DNA of 24,959 nt. Source: Mikrocytos mackini (Eukaryota > Endomyxa > Ascetosporea > Mikrocytida > Mikrocytiidae). The DNA lies in NCBI GenBank assembly GCA_030180075.1, contig JASNJN010000269.1:1-24959 (forward strand). The letters run 5' to 3'. Made by a program: the position numbers and the translations under genes. Under the pieces are notes generated by a model. It made no database searches. It was not told the origin of the DNA and worked only from the letters and a program-made list of their open reading frames with translations. Shown here piece by piece: positions 1 to 10,563 of the stretch (the first letter of the stretch is position 1; each line of letters opens with the position of its first letter).

Positions 1-42
1 TGCAAAAGTAATAAATGGTGATCGAGTAATTATTCCCTGTAA

Positions 43-1059
43 ACACTTGAAAACATTAAGAATATAAGCCTAACTGTTTACGATTACTACATAAAGAATT
101 GGGAACCATGTCGCGCCGAGTTTGTTTATTGTTTTAAACCTAAAACATTAAATATTCAGCAACGTACAACAGCCCGCAGTGAATCAATGTTCAAGGACAT
201 TAAAGACAATATTGATCCTAAAATGTCTGTTGCTACTTGTATTAAAAAATTAGAAAGGGTGATCAACTATAAAAGGGGGAAACATATTAAAGAGGATGGG
301 AATATGTACAAAAGGCTTAGAAGAGGTGCATACAAAGATATTCCCGATTTGTTATTTGAAAAACTCACCATTACTGCCATGAAACTGATAACTCAATCAT
401 TTGATAAGTATTCACGACTTGGGCTTGATTCTATGAGAACACCATGTTGCGACTTTAAAATTCAAAATGGACTTCCGTGTTTTCATCTGTTACAGATGTA
501 TACAGGCCAAGAATTACTTAAATTTGTTCATCCGCGTTGGTTGAGGACAGTACCCGAAATATTTGGAAAAAGTGAACTTGAAAAACTAGAGACCATGATT
601 AATAAACCAACTCTGAGATTTAAAAATGAAGTTGATAAACCAATGCCGTCTATATGTGATGGTTTAGATAAAGATTTAGAATACAATGAAAGTGTCCAAG
701 CTTTAGAAGAGTCTCCAAAGCCAATAAAACATTGTTCTTTTAAAACCAAAGTAATTTTGGTTGAAAATTTTGCTTCTATTCTTGAAGAAAAGAGTATAAA
801 TGACGATGATTTAGAGAAACTTTTGGAATCACTTAGTATAATGGCTGTGCAAAATGATACTGATGAATTTATACGTAAAATTGTTGAATTGAATATGCTA
901 AATTCGTGTGTAAAGCAAGGGGAAAATAAGAAAATTGCGAATGACTTTTTAGACAGTATATTATTGAAGAATGATAAAAAGGTTGGCCGGCCTAAAAAAA
1001 TTATGACAAAAAAGAGAAATAATAGTATACAAATGCCTAGAAAGAGAAATAATAAATAA
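43..1059 (+). pseudogene. Mutator-like (MULE) transposase, C-terminal part
   Basis: DDE transposase remnant, cut by the window edge. The frame is open from 43, after TGA (19-21) and TAA (40-42), and has no ATG before 187. The residues before that ATG (ARSES, then MFKD) fit the conserved stretch ahead of the zinc finger in MULE/FAR1-type transposases, so 187 is not a real start. Numbered from 187, a SWIM-type zinc finger lies at about 87-100 (CCDFKIQNGLPCFH). Its second half, C-x-H after GLP, is standard; the first pair is CC rather than the usual CxC. An AT-hook-like VGRPKK lies near 266 in a basic C-terminus. The DDE catalytic core would lie to the left, outside the window, so I cannot tell whether the element is whole there. 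Family from motif recognition; broken state inferred from the upstream stops. Confidence 0.7.
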
Positions 1060-2205
1060 ATATTAAACAAATAAATGAAAAACTATCTGATATAATCTTA
1101 TACAATATATTAATTACTTTCATCATTGTTGTATATATTTTCTTAATTGTATCCTCAGTTTTTAATAGTTCATTCATAAAACGTTTTTACTAAAACCATA
1201 GTCATCGGCTCGAATGTTAAACGTATTTTCTTTTATATTTTAACCCTCATATATCATACTTATAATTTCAATCCACTCATATCTCTCCAAATATAAGAGA
1301 TTGTTGCGTGTTCAAATTTCTTATGGTGTACTCACGTCTTCCCTACGAGGTCTTTTACTATATGTCTTTCTTGTCCGCCCAGTCAGGCTTTGTTTCCATT
1401 TATCATGCGAAGCGAAGCAAGCATTTTTTAGATAAGGAGAAGTTTTATATTTTTGTAGAATTCGAAACCAGATGATTAACTAATATACTGTTTATAACAT
1501 AACGCTGACTAACATAGTCCATATTTATCCGTGAAAGATTTCAAATAAGCATCGGCCATAGACATTTTTTAAAATTTTAAATTCTTGCTTACAAATAATC
1601 TACTGCCACTCACAGAAAGAACTTTTAAACAACAGCGCATTGTGACGCTCTTTTTAATTCTCGATCCAGGACTATAATTGCCTGAAATCAATAAAATACA
1701 GCACCCACAAGAGGGAAAACAGAATTTTTCCATCACAGATATACAGCATACTAAACGAGATGTGATGCTTTACACTGTCGTCCAACATATACAACAGCAC
1801 TTTACTTCTTACTCTAATGAAATAAAGAATTTAATGAAGACTTAAGATGGTATTTAAAAAACGAAATATAAAAACTTTATTTAAATGTATTTTATATTAA
1901 AGATTAATAACAAAACAAGAATTATAAAGATATGGACGGAGTATTGACCAGGGATACTGGCTTTCTTTAATTGAAACCCCATTAAATGATGTTCAAGAGT
2001 ATTTTAAAAGGAGAATAAATAAACGAAAAAAAGAATAGGGAAATGGGAGCTTTATTTAACATAATTAATATATAATTTTAACTTATTTATCAACATATTT
2101 TTTGATTTTATTAATTAATTTATACGTTTAGTATAACTAATAGAATATAAAACAAAATAAACAATAAAAATTCAATTCAATAAAGCTATAACATTTAATT
2201 ACTTA
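1060..2205. other. Intergenic, no intact gene
   Basis: No convincing gene. One short open stretch, 1928-2038 on +, encodes 36 residues ending in a basic tail (RRINKRKKE) and reads like the C-terminus of a lost gene, but it has no start and I do not recognise it. The rest is AT-rich. No tRNA-like T-arm or other RNA gene is visible. A Mutator terminal inverted repeat may lie here after the transposase, but its partner would be outside the window. Confidence 0.5.
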
Positions 2206-2619
2206 TTAAAAAAAGCTCCTATAAGACTCAATACTCCTTAAATATTTGAGTATTTCTTCTTTGTGATGCTTTGTTATTAATTTTGTGAGTTCCCAGTAGT
2301 TTATGAACTTCACAACCATCAATTTTGTTCGGTGATTTCCCTTATAGAACATTGTGCTCGCGAATTCTCGCATGTGTGTGGCAAAGAACTTGCCATAGTC
2401 ACTTCTTCTGTACTTTATTATGACTCGTATAAGTTCCAACAGATTGGTGTAGAAAAGTGGGCTGCATTCGTGGATAAATCTTAAAATTATCTCAAAAATA
2501 CAAACGGCCTCGTGGTGGTAAGCATGCCAATGTGCCAAACTTGCCAAGTATCCAATTGCATTTGCGTCTTTTTTATATAGTTGAAAGAGCATTCTCCTAA
2601 AGTATCTGAACCTTGCCAT
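2206..2619 (-). CDS. Small all-helical protein, probable CTD-interaction domain (Pcf11/Nrd1-type)
   Basis: 137 residues starting at ATG 2619. No signal peptide or obvious membrane span; very rich in aromatic and basic residues. By eye, the spacing of hydrophobic residues follows the CID (VHS/ENTH-like) fold of Pcf11, Nrd1 and Rtt103: I-x2-L-x2-LA near residue 17, a helix AVCIFEIILRFI near 38, a long central helix followed by DYGKFF near 74, then RTKLMVVKFINYW near 97, matching the R-K-L-x5-W block of Pcf11. A CID binds the phosphorylated polymerase II tail during 3'-end formation. This protein would be the bare domain, without the rest of Pcf11. The match is remembered pattern, not a search; an unrelated helical-repeat protein is the alternative. 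The 5' flank is A/T-rich with an AAAGTTAA stretch before the ATG. Confidence 0.5.
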   Translation of the reverse strand: MARFRYFRRMLFQLYKKDANAIGYLASLAHWHAYHHEAVCIFEIILRFIHECSPLFYTNLLELIRVIIKYRRSDYGKFFATHMREFASTMFYKGNHRTKLMVVKFINYWELTKLITKHHKEEILKYLRSIESYRSFF

Positions 2620-2939
2620 TATTTAAAATTAACTTTTGAAAAACTAAGTTTATATTGTATTTAAACGGTCTATATGCCTTTTCAATTGCCAATATCCATA
2701 CCTATCTAGAAAATTAAAATTTTACATAAAAATCGAAAAAAAATCTCTTATTTGTGCTTATAATCCCCAGATATTTTTAATTTATGTTGAAAAACTGCGA
2801 AAAGACAAATATTACAAATAATTTATTACATTATATTATATTGCATTTCTTGATATTTACGGAAATATACCACTTTTTTAAACAAATTTGTGTACCATTA
2901 TAAGTTTAAATTTTAATTATTCTTTTAGCTCAAAACAAA

Positions 2940-3428
2940 ATGATACAGAGGATTACAAAAGACGGTAATTGCTTCTTCCGTGCAATTGCCCATCAACTAC
3001 AAGGAGACCAAGACCAGCACAATGCAATAAGAGAAACATGTGTTGGTTTTGTAAAAGAAAATCGAGTATACTTTGAAACTTACCTCAAAGAAGACTACGA
3101 CAACTATATTACAAATATGGCCATCGGCGGAGTATGGGTAGACAATGTCGCTATCGTCTCCACGGCAAAGAGTTTGGGAATTAAAATTATGGTTTATGAA
3201 AAGAAGGATATAAAATTTGAAGTGAATCCAAGCGGGTTGGTTGTTGCGAATTTGTTGTATAAAACTATAAATCAATATGATTTCATTATATGTGTGAATT
3301 CGTGGCTGAATCCTGTGACTGTGAAAATCCCAAAACGCAAATCCATTTTGTCCAACCCCATTATAAGATCGGAAAAGGGGATATTCAAAACAACAAATTT
3401 GCCTTTGCAGAATATCGAATCCCCATAA
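2940..3428 (+). pseudogene. Helitron segment 1: OTU-like cysteine protease domain
   Basis: 162 residues from ATG 2940 to TAA 3426-3428. The OTU nucleophile motif is clear: DGNCFFRAI with D8 and C11. The central part (GGVWVDNVAI, then KSLGIKIMVY) matches the GxWxd..ei..ls..l.i.i.vy pattern of OTU proteins. The C-terminal block that normally reads HYD, holding the catalytic histidine, reads NQYDFI (Q112), so proteolysis is probably lost in this copy. OTU domains are known partners of Rep/helicase in several Helitron and Helentron lineages. The next segment continues in the same frame after the stop with no ATG of its own, so this was probably the N-terminus of one long protein rather than a separate gene. 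Confidence 0.75.
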
Positions 3429-4112
3429 ATAAGAACTAACATTTTCCAAAATACCATCCCCCATCTTGATTTGCTTTACAATTTTGAAAAAAATTTATTT
3501 AATTATGAACATATCCATTGTATTGTTTGCAAAGAAAGATGGCCAAAATTAATTAAAACTGCACAAAGCAACCAAAACATGTGTTCTTTATGTAACGAGA
3601 ATAAGAATTCACGTCGTTTTCGTTATTCAATTCAAAATGAGATGGTCCCAGGTATACCTCCACTTAGCTTACGTCGCTTAAATTTTTTAGAAACGATACT
3701 TATCTCACGATCAATCCCATTTTTGAAAATTTATAACACCGAATATGTCGGCAGTAGAATGGAAGGAAATTGTATAAATATTTTACATGCGCCCGAATCG
3801 ATTGTTAATGTTCTTCCTAGAAGTGTTGCAGATGTTAAAATGCATATTATTAAGCATAACACAGATTCTGAATCTTCGTTCAACTATAAAATTCGCCCGC
3901 AATGGGTTGTTGAAGCTTTACAATGGTTAATCCGAAATAACCCAGCCTATTCTGATATACAATTTAATAGCGATTTTGTTTCAGAAAATCAGGAATTTGA
4001 ACTTGATACTTCTGATCAGAGCGATACGGAGGGGGATATTTATGAAACATTTATACCAGATATTAATAAAAAACAAAGTGAAAAGGAAAGTATCGCTTCT
4101 ACCTTAAATTAA
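3429..4112 (+). pseudogene. Helitron segment 2: cysteine-rich N-terminal region (DUF6570-like)
   Basis: Open in the same frame as the OTU segment, between TAA 3426-3428 and TAA 4110-4112. It has no ATG near its beginning, which supports it being the middle of a longer protein. Two CxxC pairs (CIVC and CSLC, about 24 residues apart) suggest a zinc knuckle. They are followed by NEMVPGIPPLSLRRLNFLE, typical of the region before the Rep domain in Helitron proteins, then LPRSVADV and the motif VVEALQWLIRNNPAYSDI, which matches the A-L-x-W-L-x3-N-x-x-Y block seen at this place in many Helitrons. The tail is acidic and serine-rich. Family placement is from motif memory. Confidence 0.7.
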
Positions 4113-6035
4113 TCGTTTAGCGGAAGTCCTATTAATGAGTTTAATACTCCTTTTCTGGCTACTTATTGTTTTCCAGTTTTATTCCCAACCTCCAAAGGCG
4201 ATTTCACCCGTAAAAACATGCAGTACAATATTAATTGGGGTGATTCCATTAAACATTTACTTAAATATTCATACAATATTGGAGATGAAGTTATATATCC
4301 TTTTGCAGAGAACAAGCTTTTTGTGTTTTGGGCTTATAATCTTTTGGAAAGACATCGTCTTATTTTGCAAACGAAAATTTTTCTCCACAAAGAATTTGAA
4401 ATCGGCGATTTGTCTGTTGAGAAAATTAAAAGTATACTTTCAAATCCTTTAGAATCTAAACAATTTATAAATAAATGTTTGAATTACACATCAAATGTAA
4501 GAGGTAATGCAAGTTATTGGCTGAGCGTAAAAGGGTCATTGCAAAATATTATAGAACAGAAAGGATCGCCTAATATATTTTTTACATTCTCTTCAGCCGA
4601 ATCTTACTGGCCAGATATGCTCAGGCTTTTTTCTTCAAACCTTCCTGATACATGGTTTGACAAAATGCAATCCATTCAGAAAAACACTTCTCTTATTGAT
4701 TGGTATTTTATGGAGCGTTTCACACATTTTATAAAAATACTTTTTAAAAAGATATATCCATCAGAATGGCATTGGTTTCATATTGAATTTCAACACCGTG
4801 GTACAATTCATATACACGGTTTTGCAAGGGTAAAGCTTAACATAGACCTGGAATTTTATGTAAAGAAAGCAATTGAGTATAATAATTTATCAAAACTTGG
4901 AAATCTTTCTGATTCTTCTATTAATTATTGGAATAATATTGAAACAACATTGATAAATACTATTGACAGATACATAACTTCCAAATGGCCAAATTCGTTA
5001 AATGATATTCATAAACAACCAATTCTTAATAACTCACATCCTTGCTCGATTTTATTATCCGATAATAAATTTATATCATTATCAGAGTATTATTCAGAAT
5101 TGTCCAATAAATGTTGTCGACATACAAAGTGCTCGGAATCGTATTGTCTCCGAATTAAACGTGGTGTTAGAAAATGCCGTTTTGGTTTTCCTAAACCTGA
5201 ATCATTACATACAAAAATCATATACAACCAAAACAAAATCGGTGATAATTATTTAACATACGAAATTGAAAGAAAAGATTCATTAATTAACACACACAAC
5301 ATATATCAAATTCTTGGGTGGAAGGCCAATGTCGATATGCAATTTATACTTTCAGAAACACATGTTGTAGAATATCTGACTAAATATGTAACTAAATCAG
5401 AGCCAACATCAATTGGATTAAAAAATTGTATAGAAAACATGATAGAACAGGATGAAAATCGCCCAATATCTTCTATATTTAAATCTTCAATATTAAAAAA
5501 GTTGGCAGGTAGGGACATTGGTCTTATGGAATGCTCACATATATTACAAGGTCTCCCTTTATATAAAAGTTCTTTGGAATTTGTTACTATAAATTTGTTT
5601 GATTGTAAGGAACTTAATTTGTCTACAATAAACAATCGTGATATCGTTAAACACAGTATTTTGTACTTTTATAAGAATAGAAGACAGGATTTATCATCCT
5701 TAAATTTATATCAATTTATAAGTAAATATTTTATTAAAAATAACAAATTGTGTAAGAGAAAATCGGAAATCAAAGAGAAAGTTGTCAAGTTTATTCCGAA
5801 TTTTATATACACCAAAGGATCTGAAAAATATTACAAATATTGTCTATTGCAACTTATCAAATTCAAGCCGTGGACTGAATTATCTAATGGACTTGATCAT
5901 ATATTCAGCGAACCAGAAAAAGCTATTTTAATTTGTGAATGGGAATCATATACAGATAACCATCCTGAATTTATTAATTTTGGAAATTTACAAGTCTTAT
6001 TCCTGGTGATAATCACACTGAAACATCTGTTATAG
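4113..6035 (+). pseudogene. Helitron segment 3: HUH-type Rep nuclease
   Basis: Open from just after TAA 4110-4112; an internal ATG lies at 4218, but coding clearly begins before it (FPVLFPTSKGDF is the conserved lead into the domain). Numbered from 4218: the Helitron-like N region (SYWLSVKGSLQNI, about 99-111), the HUH site HIHG with H198 and H200 inside FQHRGTIHIHG, a cysteine/histidine block ending CRFGFPKP (about 299-327), the WKANVDMQ motif (368-375), and the double-tyrosine site YLTKYVTK with Y386 and Y390. All nicking residues are therefore present. The end reads out of frame: conserved reading passes to another frame at about 5978-6001, so the last residues before TAG 6033-6035 are spurious. 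Confidence 0.85.
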
Positions 6036-6067
6036 ACCACATAACTAATCATGATAGTGCCAATGCC

Positions 6068-7687
6068 ATGGAAGATAATTCTTTGTTTGGTTGTTTGTTG
6101 GCCGAGATAAATACCAATTCCGATCCAAACATAATCTACGATGAGGAAAATAACTTAAATAAGTTACTGACAGAGCGTGTTGAAATTAATAATAAAAATA
6201 TAACTTTAATAGAAAATAAAAACTCTTTAATAAAATACAGTGTTCTGGTTGAAAATATTGACGAAATATACGGATATACAAGCCAGAATAATCTCACCAT
6301 TGTGGACAACACACCTGAAATTAAATTAACAAAGAAACAAAAAGAAATATATTATTTTTTTTCAAATATTGAATTATACAAAATAACTTCGCAAAATTTG
6401 GTAATTATATTAGGATCTGCAGGAACAGGGAAAACATTTCTAATAAAATTATTAAAAAACAAGTTGAAGAAAAGTATTGTGTTAACTGCAACCACAGGGA
6501 AAGCCGCGATGAACATAGGAAATGACGTACAAACTATTCATAAAACCGTAAATCTCCCCATAACAAAACCAAGAGAAAAAGAATTATCAGGTAAAACCCT
6601 ATTTAAAATGCAAGAGAAGTTTAAAAATAAGAAATATCTTCTGATTGATGAATTTTCAATGTTAGGTCAGTTCGAGTTTTTTTGGTTGGATTCTAGACTC
6701 AAACAAATAATGAGTAACGATGAAATTTTTGGAGGACTTTCTGTGATTCTTTGTGGTGATATATTTCAACTACCACCCGTAAAGAGTCATCCTTTATATG
6801 ATAAACAATACAAAAGATTTGAAGAACAATTTGTTTTTTTTCTTTATCGTGAGTTTAACCAAATATTTATATTGGATAAAATAATAAGACAACAAGGAAA
6901 TGAATCCGACATATTTGTCTCACTTTTAGAAAATCTTAGGATCGGAAATCCATATGTCAACGATTGGGTTTATTTAAAAAATAATTTTATCTACCACGAA
7001 GATTTAACCTTACTAACTACAACAATAAGATTGTTTGCAACCAATTATGATGCAAAACTATATAATCTTCAACAAATATCAAATTCATCAGATAAATTAT
7101 TTTGTTCAATTTCCATTGATTCTCATCCTAATATAAAGAACAAAAATACGGAATTATTTGGAGGCCTTGGAACATGTCTTTATTTGTTATTGAATTCTCC
7201 ATATTATCTGACATCAAATTTAAACGTTGAACTTGGGTTGGCAAATGGAACGATGGGTATGTTAAGAGATGTTCTTTTCAATAATGTCAAAGGGAAATTT
7301 CATCCTCACATTCTTATAATGGAATTTAAAAATATCAACAACAGAACAACAACTAACCCCAACTTGATTCCCATAAAGATGCAAACCATATTCAACGAAT
7401 TTAATTTCAAAGAAAGTCGAACCCAATTCCCTGTTAAAAGTGCTTTTGCCTTAACAATACACAAGAGTCAAGGAATGACACTGGAAAACGTTGTCGTGGA
7501 TATAGGAGCCAAAGAATTTTGTCCAGGGTTGACATATGTTGCTCTAAGCCGAATTAAAGAATTTGAGAATCTTAAGCTTATACCTTTTACCGCAGAACGG
7601 TATTTGCAGATTAAAAAAAGCTTACATATGAAAATAAGGATTGAAGAATATGAGAGATTAAAAGAACTGAGTAATAATAATAACTAA
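6068..7687 (+). pseudogene. Helitron segment 4: PIF1-like SF1B helicase
   Basis: 539 residues from ATG 6068, but the frame is open back to 5978 and joins the Rep segment by a one-base shift, so this ATG need not be used. Superfamily 1B helicase motifs are all visible: Walker A GSAGTGKT (116-123), motif Ia with ATTGKAA, Walker B LLIDEFSM (191-198), motif III CGDIFQLPPV (229-238), an NGTMGML turn near 390, and the C-terminal pair TIHKSQGMTLENVVVD and YVALSRI. This is the DNA-unwinding half of the Helitron protein. Nothing in this segment is broken. It ends about 20 residues after the last motif region, a usual length for this module. Confidence 0.85.
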
Positions 7688-8203
7688 TTAAAATGTTAAA
7701 TATCTTTCTTGATTATGTTTAGTAGTTTTTATAATACTATAAAAGCTAAATTATTCTTATATTTTGTAACATAATTTTTTTGTTTATTTTAAATTTAAGT
7801 TTAGGTTTCTTAATATTTATTAATATGAAGTATGAAAAATATTTTTAATATATCGCAGCTATATGGGGTATTATTTGTTATAAACTATTTACTTTAAAAT
7901 TATATTCCCATGTAATTAAAGCTGTTAATTACCTCAATTTTCATAAAATCAACATTTTTTAATCGGTATATTTTCTCGCCTGTATCTTAAACTTATTATT
8001 TTATACTCTATAATATATTCAATCGTATATTAAGTATTAAATTAATTCGTTGTATTTATAAATAATCTTCCTTCTTTAAATTCAAATTTAAATAGATGAT
8101 ACTGTTATTAAGATTCCCATTAGATAAATAAATATAAGATCAAACGGGCTGTAATTTTTTTATCAAGTTCGTCTATTAATATATTAAAAATTATTTTGTA
8201 CTA
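7688..8203. other. AT-rich spacer, possible Helitron 3' end
   Basis: No gene seen. A perfect 7-bp hairpin (TTTTATA-atac-TATAAAA, 7727-7744) is followed by G and CTAA (7746-7749) and then AT. Helitron 3' ends are CTRR preceded by a hairpin, but the hairpin is usually GC-richer and 10-12 nt away; here it is 1 nt away and pure A/T, so this is a weak candidate. The rest is AT-rich with no repeats I can define. Confidence 0.3.
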
Positions 8204-8755
8204 TCAATTTATCAAGCCTNGTANATCTTNTNAANCGTCGGGTCTGTCTTCATNATTATAGTTTTTTGTTATTGCCTTCGACTTATAATTCTTTCTGTTC
8301 TTTTCAATGACGTCTATGATTTGTCTCTCTAAACGACAACCTGCTGAGTTTTCTTTACTGGGTAATTGAGTGACAAATTGTGTGTTTGGTTGAGTTAGTC
8401 TGATTTTAGAGAAGTCGTTTGTCTTTGGTGTTGATAGAAATCTGGGATATTGGAACTTAAAGTCATCTGATTCTTTAGTTCTTAGTATAGGGTCTTTCAG
8501 AATTTCAGAGAAGTCTAAATTATCAGGTATTTGGGTCTCTATTTCCTCATTTACTATTGAAATGTTTTAAAACTTGTCCGAATCTTGTAACAATGAGGTT
8601 GTCTTGCCGAATGATCCTTTGTTGACCTTTAGTTTCTTTCCGGGCATACTTTGGAATAGGCTTTCCATGTCTAGTGTCTTCAAATTGTGTTTAGAAATTT
8701 CAAAAATTGTTTGCGAAATATACAAACCCAAATTATGATCAAATTTTAAAGACAT
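8204..8755 (-). pseudogene. Unknown protein gene with one in-frame TAA
   Basis: From ATG 8755 the frame runs 62 codons to TAA 8567-8569, then continues without another stop for about 120 codons to TGA 8204-8206. The downstream part has normal protein composition (for example DNLDFSEILKDPILR, then a lysine-rich tail with RQIIDVIEKNRKN), so this looks like one gene of about 183 codons with a single nonsense break. The distal end contains several n bases (about 8219-8254) and is unreliable. I do not recognise the family; no signal peptide or membrane segment is visible. Its first codons resemble an inverted stretch at 9003 on the other strand. Confidence 0.5.
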
Positions 8756-8831
8756 TTTTTTTGTTTAATTGAATTGTAAATAACGTTCTAGAGCAAAACT
8801 AACATGTTTGACTTCTTTTGCAAGCGATCTG

Positions 8832-8990
8832 ATGGTTTTTCGGAAAATACTACCAAAATTGGGTGAAATTTTTTTTGAAAAGTTAAATTTTGCAGCAAAA
8901 ATGTACGATTTTGTTGTCATGGGCGAAATGAATAACAAAAACAACTCAAATCTATGTAAAACCTTGAATAAAACCATTATTGATTCATAA
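8832..8990 (+). CDS. Small doubtful ORF
   Basis: 52 codons from ATG 8832; the frame is open upstream to 8784 without another ATG. The coding strand is purine-rich with protein-like composition (for example KLGEIFFEKLNFAAKMYDF), which is why I prefer it to the overlapping minus-strand frame at 8765-8977. It lies between two divergent broken genes and could equally be part of another relic or their shared 5' region. No family recognised. Confidence 0.2.
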   Translation: MVFRKILPKLGEIFFEKLNFAAKMYDFVVMGEMNNKNNSNLCKTLNKTIIDS

Positions 8991-9064
8991 ATTGTATTAA
9001 AAATGTCTTTAAAATTCGATCATTATTTGCCTAAATACTACACGCAAATTGTTTTTCTAAAAGA

Positions 9065-9577
9065 ATGCCAACTACAACCGAACAGGGAATAGATGAACTG
9101 AAAAGACACAACAAAATAAAGAAATACCATGACGATATAGAAGCTTCTCTCATAGATGCCAGGCAGAAGCTCCAGGAAGTGAAGGGTATAATTTCAAACC
9201 AAGAAAACAAATTCCAGGGTTACGGTCATCAGAGAAACTCATACAAGGCGTTTTAATTTTAATGGAAACTAAGTGACGTAACTACACAACGAACTACAAG
9301 GCCAATTACTTCATTATTCGTTCTTCTACAGGCCCTAGATATCTTGTGACAATAAAAGATGAACTTAGATTTTCAATATCCAATACAGTTCTTATAGTGA
9401 CTATCTAAAGTCAAAGGATTCGAAAGATAAAAGATATGTAAATGGAAATGATATACACGAACTAACGAAGATATACCAGGGAACGCAAGAATATCGATGG
9501 ACGAAACTATACAAATCCAAATAGGTTCTCTACCAAGTAATGTTGTAATGAAACAAAATTTTCCATATGTTCAATGA
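9065..9577 (+). pseudogene. Relic of 26S proteasome ATPase Rpt4 (PSMC6-like), N-terminal part
   Basis: Three open pieces in different frames follow the order of an Rpt4 N-terminus. Piece 1 (9065-9256) is a coiled-coil stretch with ARQKLQEVKG and ENKFQGYG, like the Rpt4 N-terminal helix. Piece 2 (9277-9408) carries YFIIRSSTGPRYLV, very close to the Rpt4 OB-domain signature (K-Y/F-I-V-K-x-T-x-GPRY-x-V). Piece 3 (9467-9577) has EDIPGNARIS followed by QIGSL, like the EDPGN...IGGL linker that leads into the AAA domain. No Walker A or other AAA motif can be read afterwards, so the ATPase domain is gone. Proteasome ATPases are essential, so a working copy should exist elsewhere. The GPRY block is strong; the flanking pieces are inferred from order. 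Confidence 0.6.
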
Positions 9578-10563
9578 AAAGCCCTGGGATGTTTCGGTTT
9601 TGTACATTGAATTAAACATACGAAATGATGTTAAAGGAAGAGAAGTTTAAGGAAAATGCAACACAATAAACAAATGAATATAACCGAAGAAGATGAATGC
9701 CCTAGACATTACTAATATATTTAAATATATGCTTGAATGTATATTTTATAGTTTTAAAAATTAATTAAATATTTGTTCATCGATGTATTAAATATTTTAT
9801 TTAAAAATTTAATTGAATTGAATAAAAAATAAGTTTTTTATTTAAAGTTAAAATATCATAAATTGCTATATAATTTAATGAAAAAATTTATTGTGAAATG
9901 TGATTTTTAAATAATAGAATATTAAATTGTTCAAAACCTATGATATTTATTTATAAAAATAAGTTGTCAAGATGCTTAAATTGGATTTTAAGTATAATTT
10001 TATTTCGAATACCGGAGTTTTATAATCAAGTTATTCAATGATTTATTATTATTGCTTGAAACTTTAATAAATATATTTTTATTATAATCCATACATTTGT
10101 TATTTTATATGATGCTTATATTTAACATTATTTAATATTTATTGCGATTTACATTCATGTTTAAATAAATATTAATGATATCTTCTAGAATGGTAATGAA
10201 ACTTTTCATAATTATTTACCTCTATATTAGAAAAATCCACAATAAATAACTAATGGGAATGATGAGAACATGGTTAAAATAGGATGTGTATGAAAAGAAT
10301 GGGAAATAATATAATAATCGTCCAATTATGTTTTGATGACACACATAAATTTTCCTTTATAACAATTCAAGAGGTTTCCCACAGGTGATACATCTTGGTT
10401 GGGAACCCAATGAATTATAATTAAAGAGATTAAATATCTAAGAATTTTATAACGTGTTTTTTATCTTAGATGATTTCGAACAAAAATTTCGAATATTTCC
10501 GGTATCGGACTCCAAACTATTCGAAACCGGACATTTGGTTAAAACGGTTAATTGCAAACTCTA
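9578..10563. other. Degenerate, very AT-rich spacer
   Basis: No gene seen. The first 130 bases may hold further unreadable Rpt4 remains. About 9700-10200 is extremely AT-rich with no open frame of note. 10440-10563 is less AT-rich and contains TTCGAA-type repeats, but nothing definable. Confidence 0.4.

Larger units (their letters stand above)
2940..7687 (+). mobile_element. Helitron rolling-circle transposon, Rep/helicase reading frame (broken)
   Basis: Four consecutive open segments give the parts of one Helitron protein in order: OTU domain, a cysteine-rich N-terminal region, the HUH Rep nuclease, and a PIF1-like helicase. The first three lie in one frame, separated only by TAA at 3426-3428 and 4110-4112. 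The helicase is one frame off, with the shift between about 5978 and 6001. Helitrons replicate through a HUH nuclease that nicks and covalently binds DNA and a 5'-3' helicase. With three breaks in about 1580 codons and all motifs readable, decay seems recent. The extent given is the coding span only: I could not fix the 5' TC end or the 3' CTRR end, although a small hairpin followed by CTAA lies at 7727-7749. No target duplication is expected for this class. Confidence 0.85.

Noticed and set aside
528-1070. 180-codon minus-strand ORF rich in F, S and L
   Set aside because: It is the antisense shadow of the Mutator transposase frame, which carries the zinc finger and AT-hook.
2997-3464. 155-codon minus-strand ORF over the OTU segment
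   Set aside because: Antisense shadow; the plus strand holds the OTU motif and continues into the Helitron.
8765-8977. 70-codon minus-strand ORF in the divergent spacer
   Set aside because: It overlaps a more purine-rich plus-strand frame, and its composition (F/S-rich) is typical of antisense reading.
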